Positions 42,275 to 50,178 of a DNA stretch of 64,000 bases are shown here, piece after piece. Within the stretch, counting starts at the first letter, position 1; every line of letters begins with the position of its first letter. The position numbers were made by a program, and so were the translations under genes. The notes beneath the pieces were generated by a model. That model saw only the letters and a list, made by a program, of their open reading frames with translations. It was not told where the DNA came from and did not search any database. This DNA comes from JBBDWR01 sp040902745 (GTDB lineage Bacteria; Actinomycetota; UBA4738; HRBIN12), in contig JBBDWR010000010.1 of assembly GCA_040902745.1 (NCBI GenBank), positions 1 through 64,000 on the forward strand. Direction: 5' to 3'.

Positions 42275-44773
42275 ATGGAACCTGCTCGCAGCTCTCTCGT
42301 GAGCGCACGGCGATGGCCGATCGTCCTCGCCGTGGCGCTGTTCGCTGCCGCCGTCGCGGCTGCCTTCGTCGCTGTGCCCGCGGCGTCCCGCTCGGCGTTG
42401 ATCCTGCGGGTCTGTTTGCTCTCTCTCACGGCGGCGCTTCTCGTCTACATCCTCCTCATCGCGCGGCGTACCGGCCAACAGCAAGCGATCCTGCGTCGAC
42501 GTGAAACGATCATGCGATCCGTGTCGTTCGCGACCGAGCGGTTCCTCCGGAATTCTTCCTGGGAGGACTGCATCGACGAGGTGCTGCAGAAGCTCGGGAC
42601 CGCGGGGCAGGCGAGTCGCGCCTATGTGTTCGAGAATGCGGTAGCGCCCGACGGACGGGTCCTGATGGATCAACGGTTCGAATGGTGCCACGTTGGGACC
42701 GAAGCCACGATCTCGCGCGCCGACAACCATGACTGGCCGTATGAGGACGGGTATGCGGACTGGCTGGACCGCATGCCGACCGGCGAGATCATCCAGCGCG
42801 GCCGCTCACAGGTGAAGGGGTACGAGCTGGAGGACATGGTCGACGAAGGGATCTACTCCTACTGCTTCGTACCGATCTTCGCGGGGGAGAAGTGGTGGGG
42901 GTTCATGGGGTTCGACGACTGCGAGCGCGAGCGCATCTGGCAGGAGCCGGACCTCGACATGCTCCGGGTGATGGCTTCTCATCTCGGAACGGCGATCGGG
43001 CGGGAAGTCGCTGATCGCGCCCGCCGCGACGCTGAAGCGCGGCATAGGGCGCTCGTGGAGAACATCCCCGCGATCACCTATGTCGACGAGCTCGACGACA
43101 CTGCGACGACCGCTTACATGAGTCCCCAGATCGAGGAAGTGCTCGGCTACACCGCGGAGGAGTTCACGACGACGGCCGACATGTGGCTTGAGGTGCTGCA
43201 TCCGGAAGACCGCGAGCGAGCCGTTGCGGAGAACAACCGTCACAACGTCACCGGGGAACCGTTCGACCTCGAGTACCGGATGCTCCACCGCAACGGCGAC
43301 GTGGTGTGGGTGCGTGACGTCGCCCGTATCGTCCGAGAAGACGACGGTAGCGCCGCCTACTCGCAGGGGTTCATGCAGGACATCACCGCCCAGAAACTGG
43401 CGGAGGAACAGGCGGCTTTCCTCGCCTACCACGACGAGCGCACGGGCCTTCCCAATCGAGCGATGTTCGACGAGTTCCTGGATCTCGCGCTCGCGCGTGC
43501 GGGTCGCCACGACGGGTCCGTCTCGGTGATCGTCCTCGACATCGACGACTTCCGTCTCGTCAACGACTCGCTGGGACACGAGGCCGGCGACGAGGTGCTC
43601 TCCTTGTTGGCGGAGCGGCTCCGGGAGGCAACGCGAGAGACTGACCTGGTGGCACGGATGAGCGGCGACCAATTCCTTCTCCTGCTCGCCGACATCGAGC
43701 GCGAGGACCTGGGCGAGCTCGACAGCGCGATCGCGACCGCGGAGGGCGTTGCCGGACGCGTCCAGGATTCGCTGCGCGAGCCGTTCGTCGTGGCTGACAC
43801 CGAGCTGTATCTCTCCGCGAGCATGGGGATCTCCCTGTTCCCCCAGCACGCCGCGACGCGGAACGATCTGCTCCTCGGCGCCGAGGCCGCGATGGCCGAG
43901 GCGAAGAAGACCGGCGTGGGTGGCTACATCCTCGCAACCGCCGCCGGGGTCGACTCGATCGCGAAGCTGTCGCTGGTGACCCGACTCCGGAAGGCCGTTG
44001 AACAGCAACAGTGGGAGTTGCACTACCAACCCGTGGTCGACCTCGCGACGGGCTACATGCAGGGGGTGGAGGCGTTGATCCGCTGGCGGGAGCCCGATGG
44101 AACGCTGGTTCCCCCGAACGACTTCATCCCGTTGTCGGAGGAGCTCGGATTGATCGAGACGATCGGAGACTGGGTCGTGGAGGAACTCTCGCGACAGGAC
44201 GCGATCTGGCAAGCCGAGCACATCCCGCTGGAGATCGGGTTCAATCTCTCGCCGCGCCAGCTCTGGCAGCCGGATATCGCGTCACGGATCCTCGACCGGC
44301 TCGATGCGGGCAACGTCGATCCGCGCCGGATCGTTGTCGAGATCACCGAGTCCTCCGCCGTCAAGGACTTCGACCGATGGCTGTACGTGCTGAGTGAGCT
44401 TCATGCGCGCGGTCTCACCCTCGCCCTCGACGACTTCGGGACCGGATACTCATCCCTGTCCCGCCTGCGCTTCCTGCCGATCGACATCCTCAAGATCGAC
44501 CGCGCGTTCGTCAGCGCCGTGCATCGCGACCCGGAGGCGGCGAGCATCGTTACCGCGGTGATCGAGCTGGGCCGTGGACTCGGGATGAAGACACTGGCGG
44601 AGGGTATCGAGACCGAGAAGGAATGGCGTTACCTCGCCTCCCAAGGATGTCTGCTCGGTCAGGGGTACTACTTCTCCCGCCCGGTCCCGGCCGACGAGCT
44701 GACCGCGAGGATCCGAAGTGGCGAACTCGTCGTCGACGGCGCCGCTCCGGGAGAGACGATCTCGATCGGCTGA
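42275..44773 (+). CDS. GAF-PAS-degenerate GGDEF-EAL c-di-GMP phosphodiesterase
   Basis: The 832-residue protein has two membrane helices (about 13-60), GAF (about 85-240), PAS/PAC (about 255-375), GGDEF (about 385-545) and EAL (about 565-820). In the GGDEF domain the signature is SGDQF, so cyclase activity is lost, but the inhibitory-site RETD five residues upstream is kept; such domains can bind GTP or c-di-GMP as sensors. The EAL domain looks active: EALIRW, the DDFGTGYSSLSRL loop, LKIDRAFV and the EGIET/QGYYFSRP end. Predicted reaction: c-di-GMP to pGpG. ATG at 42275 is chosen; a GAAGGG is close upstream. Confidence 0.9.
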   Translation: MEPARSSLVSARRWPIVLAVALFAAAVAAAFVAVPAASRSALILRVCLLSLTAALLVYILLIARRTGQQQAILRRRETIMRSVSFATERFLRNSSWEDCIDEVLQKLGTAGQASRAYVFENAVAPDGRVLMDQRFEWCHVGTEATISRADNHDWPYEDGYADWLDRMPTGEIIQRGRSQVKGYELEDMVDEGIYSYCFVPIFAGEKWWGFMGFDDCERERIWQEPDLDMLRVMASHLGTAIGREVADRARRDAEARHRALVENIPAITYVDELDDTATTAYMSPQIEEVLGYTAEEFTTTADMWLEVLHPEDRERAVAENNRHNVTGEPFDLEYRMLHRNGDVVWVRDVARIVREDDGSAAYSQGFMQDITAQKLAEEQAAFLAYHDERTGLPNRAMFDEFLDLALARAGRHDGSVSVIVLDIDDFRLVNDSLGHEAGDEVLSLLAERLREATRETDLVARMSGDQFLLLLADIEREDLGELDSAIATAEGVAGRVQDSLREPFVVADTELYLSASMGISLFPQHAATRNDLLLGAEAAMAEAKKTGVGGYILATAAGVDSIAKLSLVTRLRKAVEQQQWELHYQPVVDLATGYMQGVEALIRWREPDGTLVPPNDFIPLSEELGLIETIGDWVVEELSRQDAIWQAEHIPLEIGFNLSPRQLWQPDIASRILDRLDAGNVDPRRIVVEITESSAVKDFDRWLYVLSELHARGLTLALDDFGTGYSSLSRLRFLPIDILKIDRAFVSAVHRDPEAASIVTAVIELGRGLGMKTLAEGIETEKEWRYLASQGCLLGQGYYFSRPVPADELTARIRSGELVVDGAAPGETISIG

Positions 44774-44788
44774 CGCGAGGGTGGTTGG

Positions 44789-46618
44789 TTACAGACTTGT
44801 CCGAACGGCGTCGGCGATCTTCTCCGCCGAGATCCCAGCCCAGTCCCGAAGCTCCGTTGGTGATCCCGACGTCGGCATGGCGGTCACCGCCAGCTTGACG
44901 ACCTTGCCCGAAAGGGCGCGTCCGTCCTGGGCCAAAGCGTCGAGAACGGCATCTCCGATCCCACCCTCGATCCGGTGGTCTTCGACGACCACGAGCAGGC
45001 CGGTGTCGGCCATCGCGGTGCGCAGGGCCTCCGCGTCGATCGGCTTGATCGAGTAGAGGTCGATCACGCGGGCTTGCGTTCCTTCGGTACGGAGAAGCTC
45101 AGCGGCCTTCAATCCTTCCACGAAGGTGATCCCCGCGCCGACGATCGTCGCGCGATCGTCCGCAGACGCCCCGTGGACCTTGCAGCCCCCGATCGAAAAG
45201 CTCTCGCCGTCCGGATAGATCTTGGGGGTCGATTCCCGTGTGGTCCGGATGAACGCGATTCCATCGACATCCGCCATCTGAGCGACGAGCGCGGCAGTCG
45301 CGGTTCCGTCCGCGGGGTAGAGCACGGTCGAACCGTTGATCGCGCGGAACGATGCGAGATCCTCAAGGGCCATCTGCGAGGGCCCGTCTTCACCGATCGA
45401 CACCCCGGCGTGCGAGCCGCACAGTCGGATGTGCGCCCGGCTGATCGCAGCCATCCGCGCGAAGTCGTAAGCCCTCGTCAGGAACGCGCCGAACGTGGCC
45501 GCGAACGGCGTGAGGCCAACCGCCTGCAGTCCGACGGCGGCACCCACCATCGCCTGTTCGGCGATGAAGCATTGCAGGAACCGGTCGGGATCGACGGATC
45601 GGAACTCCTCCGTGTAGGTGGAGTTTCCGACCTCCGCGTCGAGCACCACGATATCCTCGCGCGCTCCGAGGGCGACGAGCGTGTCGCCGAACGCCTTGCG
45701 GGTTGCGATCGGTTCGGGGAAGGCCGGCAGCTCGGGTGTGGCGCGGGCGAGGTCGCGGGCCTCGGTGGGGGCGGGTTGCTGGGGGGTGATCGAGATCGCG
45801 CGTTCTCCGCCCAGCTCTTCGATCGCTTGCTTCGCCTGCTCCTGATCCAACGCCTTGCCGTGCCAACCCTCCTTGTTGGCGAGGAACGAGACGCCGTGTC
45901 CCTTCTCGGTCTTCGCCACGATCAAACAGGGACCCATGGTTTCCTCGGCTTCGCGGTAGGCCGAATCGATCTCACCCGGGTCGTGTCCGTCGATCACCCG
46001 CGCGTGCCATCCGAACGATTCCGCGCGCCGCGCGTACGCTTCTCCGTCCCACTGCAGCATCGTTGGTCCGCGCTGACCGAGACGGTTCATGTCGAGGATG
46101 CCGATCAGGTTGTCGAGGCCGTGATACGCAGCGTTCTCCATCGCCTCCCAGACCGAACCCTCAGCAACCTCGGAGTCCCCCATCAGCACCCATACCCGGC
46201 CCGGCCGACGCAGGATCCGCAGGCCGAGCGCCATCCCGAGCCCGATCGGCAGTCCCTGTCCGAGTGAACCAGTCGCGACATCGATCCACGGCATGTCGGG
46301 CAGCGGGACGGGGTGCCCCTCGACCGGACTGCCGAACGTGCGGAACGTGAGCAGCTCGGCGTCGGAGATCGCTCCGATCGCTTTCAACATGGAGAACATC
46401 AGGGGTGACGCGTGACCCTTCGAGAGTACGAAGCGGTCCCCCCCGGGGTGACGGGGTTGGGAGACGTCGTAGCGAAGGTGATCGGCGTAGAGCACGGCCA
46501 TCAGGTGCGCGGCCGACATCGACGAGGTGGGATGGCCCGACCCGGCGGCGGTGGAGCACCGGATGCTGTCGATGGCGAGCTGCTTCGCGAGCTCGTCCCA
46601 CTCCTGGACCTTCTCCAT
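44789..46618 (-). CDS. tkt: transketolase (single-chain, animal-type length)
   Basis: The 609-residue protein has an N-terminal TPP domain with GSGHPTSSMSAAHLMAVLY, GSLGQGLPIGLGMALGL, GDSEVAEGSVWEAMENA (TPP-magnesium motif, here GDS instead of GDG) and DMNRLGQ. A pyrimidine domain follows with FIAEQAMVGAAVGLQ and GEDGPSQM. The length and the GSVWEA / NRLGQ signatures resemble vertebrate-type transketolase, shorter than the usual bacterial 660-residue form. It exchanges two-carbon units among sugar phosphates. I start at ATG 46618 because GAGGAG sits 7 bases upstream; GTG two codons earlier is possible. It diverges from phosphoribulokinase, fitting a shared pentose-phosphate or Calvin-type pathway. 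Confidence 0.93.
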   Translation of the reverse strand: MEKVQEWDELAKQLAIDSIRCSTAAGSGHPTSSMSAAHLMAVLYADHLRYDVSQPRHPGGDRFVLSKGHASPLMFSMLKAIGAISDAELLTFRTFGSPVEGHPVPLPDMPWIDVATGSLGQGLPIGLGMALGLRILRRPGRVWVLMGDSEVAEGSVWEAMENAAYHGLDNLIGILDMNRLGQRGPTMLQWDGEAYARRAESFGWHARVIDGHDPGEIDSAYREAEETMGPCLIVAKTEKGHGVSFLANKEGWHGKALDQEQAKQAIEELGGERAISITPQQPAPTEARDLARATPELPAFPEPIATRKAFGDTLVALGAREDIVVLDAEVGNSTYTEEFRSVDPDRFLQCFIAEQAMVGAAVGLQAVGLTPFAATFGAFLTRAYDFARMAAISRAHIRLCGSHAGVSIGEDGPSQMALEDLASFRAINGSTVLYPADGTATAALVAQMADVDGIAFIRTTRESTPKIYPDGESFSIGGCKVHGASADDRATIVGAGITFVEGLKAAELLRTEGTQARVIDLYSIKPIDAEALRTAMADTGLLVVVEDHRIEGGIGDAVLDALAQDGRALSGKVVKLAVTAMPTSGSPTELRDWAGISAEKIADAVRTSL

Positions 46619-46753
46619 CTCCACACTCCTCGTCGGGCCTACCCGGCTCTCGGGCCCGCTCGGGCCCGCTCGGGCCGCCCAGCCCCAGAACGCCTCAGCC
46701 TACCGCCCGCGCTTACGTCCGGCGTACGGTGCAGGTGGCGTTGCCGCGTCGCC

Positions 46754-46771
46754 CTCACCCCTAGGGGTGAG
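46754..46771 (+). promoter_or_regulatory. 18-bp perfect palindrome between tkt and prk
   Basis: CTCACCCCTAGGGGTGAG reads the same on both strands. A second, imperfect copy (CCACCCCCTGGGGGG) follows within about 20 bp. It lies 70 bp upstream of prk and 135 bp upstream of tkt in the divergent spacer, so it may be the operator of a shared regulator. The regulator is unknown. Confidence 0.6.
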
Positions 46772-46828
46772 CCCGACTTCACCCCAGCGCCACCCCCTGG
46801 GGGGCTGGGCCCCCGGCTGCAGGGTTCC

Positions 46829-46834
46829 TAGCAT
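46829..46834 (+). promoter_or_regulatory. -10 element TAGCAT of prk
   Basis: TAGCAT, then CGTCGAC, then ATG at 46842. No ribosome site is visible; the mRNA is probably leaderless. Confidence 0.6.
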
Positions 46835-46841
46835 CGTCGAC

Positions 46842-47825
46842 ATGGTGCAGACCGCTGACCACCTTCTCGATCTGCGCGTCGCTCGTGCCGCACACGCAGG
46901 GCCTCGCCCCGTGATGGTCGCGGTCGCGGGCGACAGCGCGTCGGGCAAGACCACGCTCGCCGAGGGGATCCGCTACCTTCTCGGCAGCGAGCGGGTCACG
47001 CGCATCTGCGTCGACGACTACCACCGGTACGACCGAGCCGCCAGAGAGCAGCTCGGCATCACCCCGCTGCACCCGGAAGCGAACGATCTCCCGGCGGTCG
47101 AACGCCACCTCCGCGCGCTGGCTCAGGGGCGAAGCATCCGAAAACCCGTCTACGATCACGCAACCGGGCGGCTGAGCGACCCCGTCGACGTGACGCCGAA
47201 GGAAGTCGTGATCGTCGAGGGCTTGCTCGCCCTCGGCACCCGCGGACTGCGTGACTGCTTCGACGTCTCGGTCTACCTCGAGCCCGAGGAGGAGCTCCGG
47301 CATCGCTGGAAGATCGCGCGCGATTGCGAAGAGCGCGGGTACGACATCGACGTGGTGGTGGCGGACCTTCGGCGGCGGGAACGCGACTCCGCGCTCTACG
47401 TCCGACCGCAACAAGAACATGCGGACGTGGTGGTCTCTTTCATCCGCGGAGCGAACCCCGACGCCTACGCGGGGCTGGGCGCGCACATCGCCTTGCGGCC
47501 GTCCCTGCTGAGCTCGGAACTGCAGCGGGTCGTGGCCGGTCTGCCAGCCTCCGATACCGGCCCACCCGTTCGGCTGGCGCGCGAACGTGTCCTCGGATCG
47601 CCCGTCGAGGTCGTGGAGATCGACGGCGATTGCCCGCCCGCCGTCGGATGCCGGATCGAGGACGCGATCTGGCGACGTCTCGGTGCCAGAACCCTGCATC
47701 GCGACCGCATCGGCCGCTACGCGCACCCGAGCGGTGACCAGCGCCGGAGCGAAGCCCTCGCCCTGACGCAGCTGTTGATCGTCGCGCATCTCTCCGGTTC
47801 CCTTCGCGGGGCATTCGAGCTCTAG
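46842..47825 (+). CDS. prk: phosphoribulokinase
   Basis: The 327-residue P-loop kinase has Walker A GDSASGKTTLAEG (residues 30-42) and CVDDYHRYDRAAREQLGITPLHPEANDLPAVE, which matches the PRK signature DDYHxxDR...GxTxLxPxANDF, unlike plain uridine kinases. VYDHATGRLSDP, IVEGLLAL (Walker B region) and WKIARDCEERG are also PRK-like. It would phosphorylate ribulose 5-phosphate to ribulose 1,5-bisphosphate. Transketolase lies divergently next to it. No RuBisCO is in the window, so this may be a Calvin-cycle enzyme with its partner elsewhere or a PRK in another route. Start ATG 46842, leaderless type; the long upstream frame is antisense to tkt. Confidence 0.85.
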   Translation: MVQTADHLLDLRVARAAHAGPRPVMVAVAGDSASGKTTLAEGIRYLLGSERVTRICVDDYHRYDRAAREQLGITPLHPEANDLPAVERHLRALAQGRSIRKPVYDHATGRLSDPVDVTPKEVVIVEGLLALGTRGLRDCFDVSVYLEPEEELRHRWKIARDCEERGYDIDVVVADLRRRERDSALYVRPQQEHADVVVSFIRGANPDAYAGLGAHIALRPSLLSSELQRVVAGLPASDTGPPVRLARERVLGSPVEVVEIDGDCPPAVGCRIEDAIWRRLGARTLHRDRIGRYAHPSGDQRRSEALALTQLLIVAHLSGSLRGAFEL

Positions 47826-47872
47826 TCCACTCGAGACGGGTCTTGGGTGTGGTGGCGCGCGCCCACGCGCGC

Positions 47873-47878
47873 TACGGT
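47873..47878 (+). promoter_or_regulatory. -10 element TACGGT of the AlaDH-like pair
   Basis: TACGGT, then CGATCG, then GTG at 47885. No ribosome site, leaderless type. Confidence 0.5.
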
Positions 47879-47884
47879 CGATCG

Positions 47885-49018
47885 GTGAGTCGTCCACAGA
47901 CCATCGGGTTCCCCCGGATGCACAAGGAGGCGGGCGAGAAACGCGACTTCCTTCCCGACCTCGTCCGAGCGGTCGCATCCGAGTCGATGTGCGCCGGCGT
48001 GGTCCTGGAACACGGCTACGGCAGCGGGATCGCGCTGGGGGAACGCGACTACACGGCGGAAGCTCCCAACGTGCGGTTCGCGGATCATGCCCAGACCCTC
48101 GAGCAGGACGTCGTGGTCGTGATCCGGTGCCCCGACGACGCCGCACTCGAGCGTATGCGTCCCGGATCGCTGCTCGTGTCGATGCTGCACTATCCGACCC
48201 GCCCTGAACGCACCCGGCGGATCGCCGACCTGGGGTTGCGCGCAGTGTCGCTGGATGGCATCGTCGACGACATCGGCCGGCGGCTGATCGAGAACCTCGA
48301 GTCGGTCGGATGGAACGGGGTCCGAGCAGCGTTCGAGGAGATCGAGCGGACCCATCCCGACTTCGCCCACGTTGCCCGGCGGCCACTGCGTGTCACCGTC
48401 CTCGGATCCGGTCACGTCGCCAGCCATGCGATCCGGGCGGCCACGCGATACGGGGATGCGAGCATTCGTGACCAACTGGCGTCAGCGGGGGTGCCGGGGG
48501 TCGAGGTTACCGTCGTGGACTACGACCTGACCGGACACGAGGACTACATGCTCGACCGTCTCGCACACACGGACCTGCTCGTCGACGCCACGCAACGACC
48601 GGATCCTTCGCGTCCCGTCGTGCCCAATCGATGGCTCGCTTCGTTGCCCTCGGACGCGATCGTGCTGGATCTGTCGGTGGACCCGTACGATATGGCGCAG
48701 GATCCACCGCTGATCAAGGGGATCGAGGGGATCCCGCACGGCGACCTCGATCGGTGGGTCTTCGCGCCCGACGACCCGGTGTTCGACACGCTCGACGACC
48801 GGATCGACACGACGAACCGACGCCGCACGCTCTCGTGTTACGCGTGGCCGGGAATCAGCCCCGACCGGTGCATGGATCACTACGGCGAACAGATCGAGCC
48901 GGTACTCCGCTTCATCCTGCACCGCCCGCTCGAACAGTGGCGCGTGGACGGAGCGAGTTTCTGGGAGCGAGCGGTCGCAGGCGCCGAGCTGCTTCGATGG
49001 AAGGCGAGCAACGGATGA
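47885..49018 (+). CDS. alanine dehydrogenase/PNT-like protein (1)
   Basis: The 377-residue protein has an N-terminal part like AlaDh_PNT_N: GFPRMHKEAGEKRDFLPDLV, VLEHGYGSGIALGERDY and VVVVIRCPDD, followed by a Rossmann domain with VTVLGSGHVASHAIRAATRYG. It ends with SCYAWPGISPDRCMDHYGEQIEP. The fold is that of NAD(P)-linked alanine dehydrogenase/transhydrogenase-alpha/saccharopine-type enzymes, but the usual SGIALGERDY and catalytic Lys/His cannot be aligned with confidence by eye, so activity is open. It is followed at once by a second, diverged copy (ATGA overlap), perhaps a heterodimer. Start GTG 47885 with a leaderless-type -10. It begins 59 bp after prk. Confidence 0.7.
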   Translation: MSRPQTIGFPRMHKEAGEKRDFLPDLVRAVASESMCAGVVLEHGYGSGIALGERDYTAEAPNVRFADHAQTLEQDVVVVIRCPDDAALERMRPGSLLVSMLHYPTRPERTRRIADLGLRAVSLDGIVDDIGRRLIENLESVGWNGVRAAFEEIERTHPDFAHVARRPLRVTVLGSGHVASHAIRAATRYGDASIRDQLASAGVPGVEVTVVDYDLTGHEDYMLDRLAHTDLLVDATQRPDPSRPVVPNRWLASLPSDAIVLDLSVDPYDMAQDPPLIKGIEGIPHGDLDRWVFAPDDPVFDTLDDRIDTTNRRRTLSCYAWPGISPDRCMDHYGEQIEPVLRFILHRPLEQWRVDGASFWERAVAGAELLRWKASNG

Positions 49019-50178
49019 GCCCACACGGATCGCTCGGCCTGCCGAGGATGCACAAGGAGGCGGGTGAACGCCGCGACTTCCTTCCCCAGCTCGTCGTGGC
49101 CGTCGCCGATCTCGGCATAGACGTCGTAGTGGAGGCCGGGATCGGGTCGGGAATGGGACTTACCGACCCGGACTACGGCGACGTGGCCTCGAACGTCAAG
49201 GTCGGGACGAATGAAGAAGCTCTCGCACAGGACGTCGTCCTCGTGCTGCGATCGCCGGACGATCGCTACGGCTTGTTGCGTCGTGGCGCCACCTTGATCT
49301 CTATGTTGCACTTCCCCACTCGCCCCCGCCGTGTCGAGCGGCTACAGCGCGAGGGGATCGAGGCGATCTCGATCGACTCGATCGCGGACGATCGGCGCCG
49401 CCGTCTCGTCGTCAACAGCAGCGCGGTGGCGTGGAACGGGCTGGAGGCGGCGTTCGAAGTTCTCGAAGAGCGTTGGCCGGCGCTGCTCGATCCTCGCCGT
49501 CCTCCTGTGCGCGTGACCGTGCTCGGTGCCGGCGCGATCGGCAAACATGCGGTGGAAGCGGCCACGAAGTACGGTCATCGAGCTCGGGCAGAGCGCCTCG
49601 CCGACCTCCGCGGGGTCGAGGTCGTTACCCTCGGCCGGAACATGACGCGCGACGACGCCTTCCTGCGCGAGCGGCTGGCCGTCACCGACGTGTTGGTCGA
49701 CGCGACGCAGCGGTCGGACCCGGGCGTGCCCGTGATCACGAACGACCAGGTCGGCTGGCTCCCGGAGCACGCCGTGATCTGTGACTGCAACGTCGACCCC
49801 TATCTCCTTGAGGCTGTGCCACCGACCGTCCGAAGTGTCGAAGGCATCCCACAAGGAGATCTCGATGGGTGGAAACTCGCGCCCGATGACCCGGCGTGGG
49901 AGAAGGTCCCCGCGTCGATCCCCCACGGCAACCGCCGATGGGTCGTGAGCTGCTACTCGTGGCCAGGTGTGCACCCGCGAGCCTGCATGGAGCTGTACGG
50001 CGATCAGCTGGCGCCGCTGCTGCGCACCTTGTTCCAACGCGAAGGAGTGGCCGGGCTCCGCCGCGACGGCGAGTTCCACGAACGGGCCTTGTGGCGAGCT
50101 TCGCTGCGGACATGGCTGGAGGCGCACCCGGATGTAGAGCGCGCCGGTCCGGAACTGCACGGGCTCCGGCGCGACTAA
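49015..50178 (+). CDS. alanine dehydrogenase/PNT-like protein (2)
   Basis: The 387-residue protein is a paralogue of the preceding gene: LGLPRMHKEAGERRDFLPQL, VVEAGIGSGMGLTDPDYG, VVLVLRSPDD, Rossmann VTVLGAGAIGKHAVEAATKYG and SCYSWPGVHPRACMELYGDQLAP. The dinucleotide loop here is a full GxGxxGxH, better preserved than in copy 1 (GSGHVASH), which hints that only one copy, or each with a different cofactor, is active. Overlap ATGA with gene 1 implies equal expression and maybe a complex. The stop TAA overlaps the stop of the convergent adenine deaminase by sharing CTAA. Substrate unknown. Confidence 0.7.
   Translation: MSPHGSLGLPRMHKEAGERRDFLPQLVVAVADLGIDVVVEAGIGSGMGLTDPDYGDVASNVKVGTNEEALAQDVVLVLRSPDDRYGLLRRGATLISMLHFPTRPRRVERLQREGIEAISIDSIADDRRRRLVVNSSAVAWNGLEAAFEVLEERWPALLDPRRPPVRVTVLGAGAIGKHAVEAATKYGHRARAERLADLRGVEVVTLGRNMTRDDAFLRERLAVTDVLVDATQRSDPGVPVITNDQVGWLPEHAVICDCNVDPYLLEAVPPTVRSVEGIPQGDLDGWKLAPDDPAWEKVPASIPHGNRRWVVSCYSWPGVHPRACMELYGDQLAPLLRTLFQREGVAGLRRDGEFHERALWRASLRTWLEAHPDVERAGPELHGLRRD

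Noticed and set aside
46842..47825. Uridine kinase as the identity of this P-loop kinase
   Set aside because: The DDYHxxDR and ANDL segments and YDHATG match phosphoribulokinase better than uridine kinase, though both belong to one superfamily.
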